Source: Chloroflexota bacterium (GTDB taxonomy: Bacteria; Chloroflexota; Anaerolineae; Anaerolineales; Anaerolineaceae). From it: a stretch of DNA of 33,896 nucleotides. The position numbers were made by a program, and so were the translations under genes. The stretch's first letter is position 1; every line of letters starts with the position of its first letter. The notes under the pieces were generated by a model that saw only the letters and a program-made list of their open reading frames with translations, had not been told where the DNA came from and made no database searches. The stretch covers positions 1 to 33,896 of the forward strand of contig JAJFTV010000081.1 in assembly GCA_021372725.1 (NCBI GenBank). Reading direction: 5' to 3'. This document shows, in pieces, positions 31,798-33,896 of this stretch.

Positions 31798-33450
31798 TTA
31801 TTCGGGTTTTGCTGCACCACTCTCTGAACTGCGGGGCTTCTGATCCCCGCTTTTGCGGTGATTCCTGCGCCGGTTACGCTTCGCGGCGTTGTCGGGCGGT
31901 GTCCCGCTGCCTTGCTGAGCAGCACTACCCTGTTGATCCACCACAGGATTTCCACGTGCATGGCTTGTTCTCTGTCCGCCCCGCGTGTGAGTACGTTTTC
32001 CCCCGCCCCACTGCGAACCGGAATCTTTGCGCCGGCCTTCGGGACGTTTGGCGGTTGTTCCGATCGGTTCCATCTCCGGCGGGTGATGCATCCATTCGTG
32101 ATAGGTGTCATCCAGCAGCATGGCCAGCACCGCCAGGGCATCATCATCTTCAGCGATTTCCCTGGCCAACGGGATGAATCGCTGCATCCGTTCCACCTGA
32201 AGCTTATCGCGTTCCCGCAGCCGGGCTTCCAACTGGGCCACCAGTCGCTGCCCAACCAGAGTCTGCACATCCTCATCGCTGGGCAGGCTGCGTTCCTCAA
32301 ACTGGATGTTGTAATATGCAGCGATTCGGGTAAGATACTTCTTTTCCTGCAAGCTGAGCAGCATGATCGCCGTTCCGGCTGCTCCTGCCCGGCCTGTCCG
32401 ACCTGCGCGGTGAATATAGGCTTCCAGGTCCTCGGACGGTTCATACTGGATGACGTGAGAGAGCGCAGGAATATCGATGCCGCGCGCTGCTACATCGGTG
32501 GCAACCAGGAAACGCAGCCGCCCATCACGCAGGCGTGTAAGCACCTCATCCCGCATGCTTTGTGACAGGTCCGAACTTAACTGGTCGGCGTTATACCCAA
32601 AACGCTGCAGGACGCTGGTCACGTAAAATACTCTGTCCTTTGTATTGCAGAACACAATCGCCTGGTGAGGGTTCTCGAACTCAATGATCCGTACCAGGGC
32701 ACGGTCTTTGTCCATGGCAGGCACCATGTAATAAGCATGGTTCGTTTCCAGAACATGAATGTGCTCCTGGCTCAGGCTGAGAAATTCAGGTTTATCCAGG
32801 AAGCGCTGGGCAAGACTCATCACCTGGATCGGGAATGTTGCCGAAAACATGCAACTATTGATGGGTCGGCCAGGCAGAAACTGACTGATGCGAGCCATAT
32901 CCGGGAAAAATCCCATTGACATCAGGCGGTCAGCTTCATCGAAAATCAATGTTTCAAGGTGCTCAAACGTCAGATTGCGATGGATGAGGTGATCCAGGAT
33001 GCGCCCGGGCGTTCCGACCACCAGGTGGGCACCCTGCTGGAATGCCTCAATTTGAGGTTTATAGCTGGATCCCCCGTATACAGCGACAACACGTACGCCT
33101 GTATCTCCTGCCAGCAGACGGGCATCGGCAGCCACCTGTTGAGCCAGCTCACGGGTTGGGACAAGAATTAACGCCTGGCAGGTTTTTCGACCTTTGTTGA
33201 TGCGCTCCAGAATAGGCAGTACAAAGGCTCCCGTTTTGCCGCTGCCGGTTTGCGCCTGTACCATCACATCGCGATGCCTCCGCAAATATGGAATGATCTT
33301 CGACTGAACGGGCATCAGCTCAGTCCAACCGGCCCGGTCGGCAGCCTGCTGCATCACATCGGGCAAACTACCCCGGGAAATTTCCGGTAACATCTCCGGC
33401 GATTCTTCGATGGGTGATAACTCTTTTGACATTTCACTCATGGTGATCAT
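31798..33450 (-). CDS. DEAD-box ATP-dependent RNA helicase
   Basis: 550 aa. All core motifs are present: Q motif region GWTELMPVQSKI, motif I AQTGSGKT, Ia PTRELAQQ, Ib TPGRI, II DEAD (FDEADRL), III SAT (FSATFP), V ATDVAARGID and VI HRAGRTGRAG. A C-terminal extension of about 120 residues becomes strongly basic and Gly/Arg-rich (RNRRRNHRKSGDQKP), as in CsdA/RhlE-type helicases, for RNA binding. It likely remodels structured RNA in ribosome assembly, cold adaptation or mRNA decay. The first ATG (33450) lacks a clear Shine-Dalgarno; ATGs at 33441 and 33432 are alternatives. Confidence 0.93.
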   Translation of the reverse strand: MITMSEMSKELSPIEESPEMLPEISRGSLPDVMQQAADRAGWTELMPVQSKIIPYLRRHRDVMVQAQTGSGKTGAFVLPILERINKGRKTCQALILVPTRELAQQVAADARLLAGDTGVRVVAVYGGSSYKPQIEAFQQGAHLVVGTPGRILDHLIHRNLTFEHLETLIFDEADRLMSMGFFPDMARISQFLPGRPINSCMFSATFPIQVMSLAQRFLDKPEFLSLSQEHIHVLETNHAYYMVPAMDKDRALVRIIEFENPHQAIVFCNTKDRVFYVTSVLQRFGYNADQLSSDLSQSMRDEVLTRLRDGRLRFLVATDVAARGIDIPALSHVIQYEPSEDLEAYIHRAGRTGRAGAAGTAIMLLSLQEKKYLTRIAAYYNIQFEERSLPSDEDVQTLVGQRLVAQLEARLRERDKLQVERMQRFIPLAREIAEDDDALAVLAMLLDDTYHEWMHHPPEMEPIGTTAKRPEGRRKDSGSQWGGGKRTHTRGGQRTSHARGNPVVDQQGSAAQQGSGTPPDNAAKRNRRRNHRKSGDQKPRSSESGAAKPE

Positions 33451-33499
33451 TAGCTTTCAAATTGTTGCTATTTGTAACCATAAAATTTTCCATATCTTC

Positions 33500-33505
33500 A
33501 TTATA
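33500..33505 (-). promoter_or_regulatory. Possible -10 box for the helicase gene
   Basis: A perfect TATAAT on the minus strand lies about 50 bases upstream of the ATG at 33450. No acceptable -35 is at the right distance. Confidence 0.35.
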
Positions 33506-33578
33506 AGCCAGCGTTATCATAAAGCTGTCGAGAATGAATGCCGAATGATGAAATTGATAAAATTCAGGGTTTCGCGGA

Positions 33579-33896
33579 CTAGGATTTGAGACTGCATGCA
33601 TCCAGGCAAATTCGATACAGCTTCTTCGATACCACATCCCAGTTCAATTCAGTTTCATAACGCTGCCGGGTGGTTTCACATAGCAGATGGTAAGCCACCG
33701 GATTATCACAATATTCCTTCAACACCCGCACGTAGCTTTCAGCCGGGCTGTGTTTGGGCAGCACCACGCCCGATACCCGGTCCGCCACCGTGGTGGCAAG
33801 ACCGCCGACATTGTTGGTGATGGTCGGCACACCAAACGCTGCGGCTTCGGCAGGCACAATTCCGGCGGCCTCGAAGCGTGCCGGATGGATCAAAAA
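33579..33896 (-). CDS. Glycosyltransferase family 4 protein, C-terminal part (cut by window edge)
   Basis: Only the last 105 codons are inside the window; the reading frame runs off the right edge, so the 5' part is missing from view. The visible part is the donor-binding end of a GT-B glycosyltransferase: HPARFEAAGIVPAEAAAFGV followed by PTITNNVGGL. This matches the GT4 E-x7-E region, in which the first Glu contacts the nucleotide sugar. The C-terminal helices follow. Donor and acceptor sugars cannot be told. The methionine-like beginning seen near 33893 is a TTG in mid-protein and not a start. Confidence 0.88.
   Translation of the reverse strand, partial: FLIHPARFEAAGIVPAEAAAFGVPTITNNVGGLATTVADRVSGVVLPKHSPAESYVRVLKEYCDNPVAYHLLCETTRQRYETELNWDVVSKKLYRICLDACSLKS

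Overview
The window looks like a chromosomal segment of a bacterium with mid-range GC, most plausibly a Chloroflexota member of the Anaerolineae type. This placement is inferred from gene flavour only: System I cytochrome c maturation with a CxxxY CcmE, lipoproteins without obvious outer-membrane machinery, many DinB-like and GGDEF proteins, a VorB-type ferredoxin oxidoreductase, and an L,D-transpeptidase with a SYGC motif. No rRNA or phylogenetic marker is present to prove it. No CRISPR array, prophage or complete insertion sequence was seen.

Left part (1-12040, all plus strand). A membrane-anchored coiled-coil protein and a 74-aa small-domain protein precede a cytochrome c maturation (Ccm, System I) locus: ccmE, ccmF, a ccmH/cycL-type thiol protein, a ccmG-type thioredoxin and a CcmI-like zinc-ribbon protein. 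Then come a PAS-GAF-GAF-GGDEF sensor whose GGDEF motif is degenerate and a lipoprotein with a CcmI-like tail. The locus ends with ccmA, ccmB, ccmC and ccmD. CcmABCD would load haem on CcmE, CcmF and CcmH would attach it to apocytochromes, and CcmG and CcmH would keep CXXCH thiols reduced. No cytochrome gene is in view.

Middle (12041-18400). A secreted S41 tail-specific protease lipoprotein (minus) is divergent from a trypsin-like S1 protease (plus). A tRNA-Gly(TCC) follows on the minus strand, back to back with an unusual gene joining a DinB-like domain to an ANT(6)-type aminoglycoside nucleotidyltransferase. Next are a strong terminator, a 48-aa membrane peptide gene and a NodB-type polysaccharide deacetylase.

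Central metabolism (18345-23826). A four-subunit 2-oxoacid:ferredoxin oxidoreductase operon (delta-alpha-beta-gamma, minus) has a 13-bp-arm palindrome overlapping a TTGACA -35 box. It is divergent from a carboxyltransferase of the PycB/OadA family that lacks its biotin domain and is coupled to a YedF-like DsrE protein. The 880-bp gap between them contains a 266-bp MITE-like element with terminal inverted repeats, internal hairpins and a perfect 7-bp target duplication.

Right part (23853-33896). Mostly minus-strand genes: a coiled-coil membrane protein, a TPR-GGDEF diguanylate cyclase, a SAM methyltransferase and nagA. Then come tRNA-Met(CAT) with an adjacent IS30-like remnant, a LysM/YkuD L,D-transpeptidase, a second DinB-like protein, a DEAD-box RNA helicase and the 3' end of a GT4 glycosyltransferase cut by the window edge.
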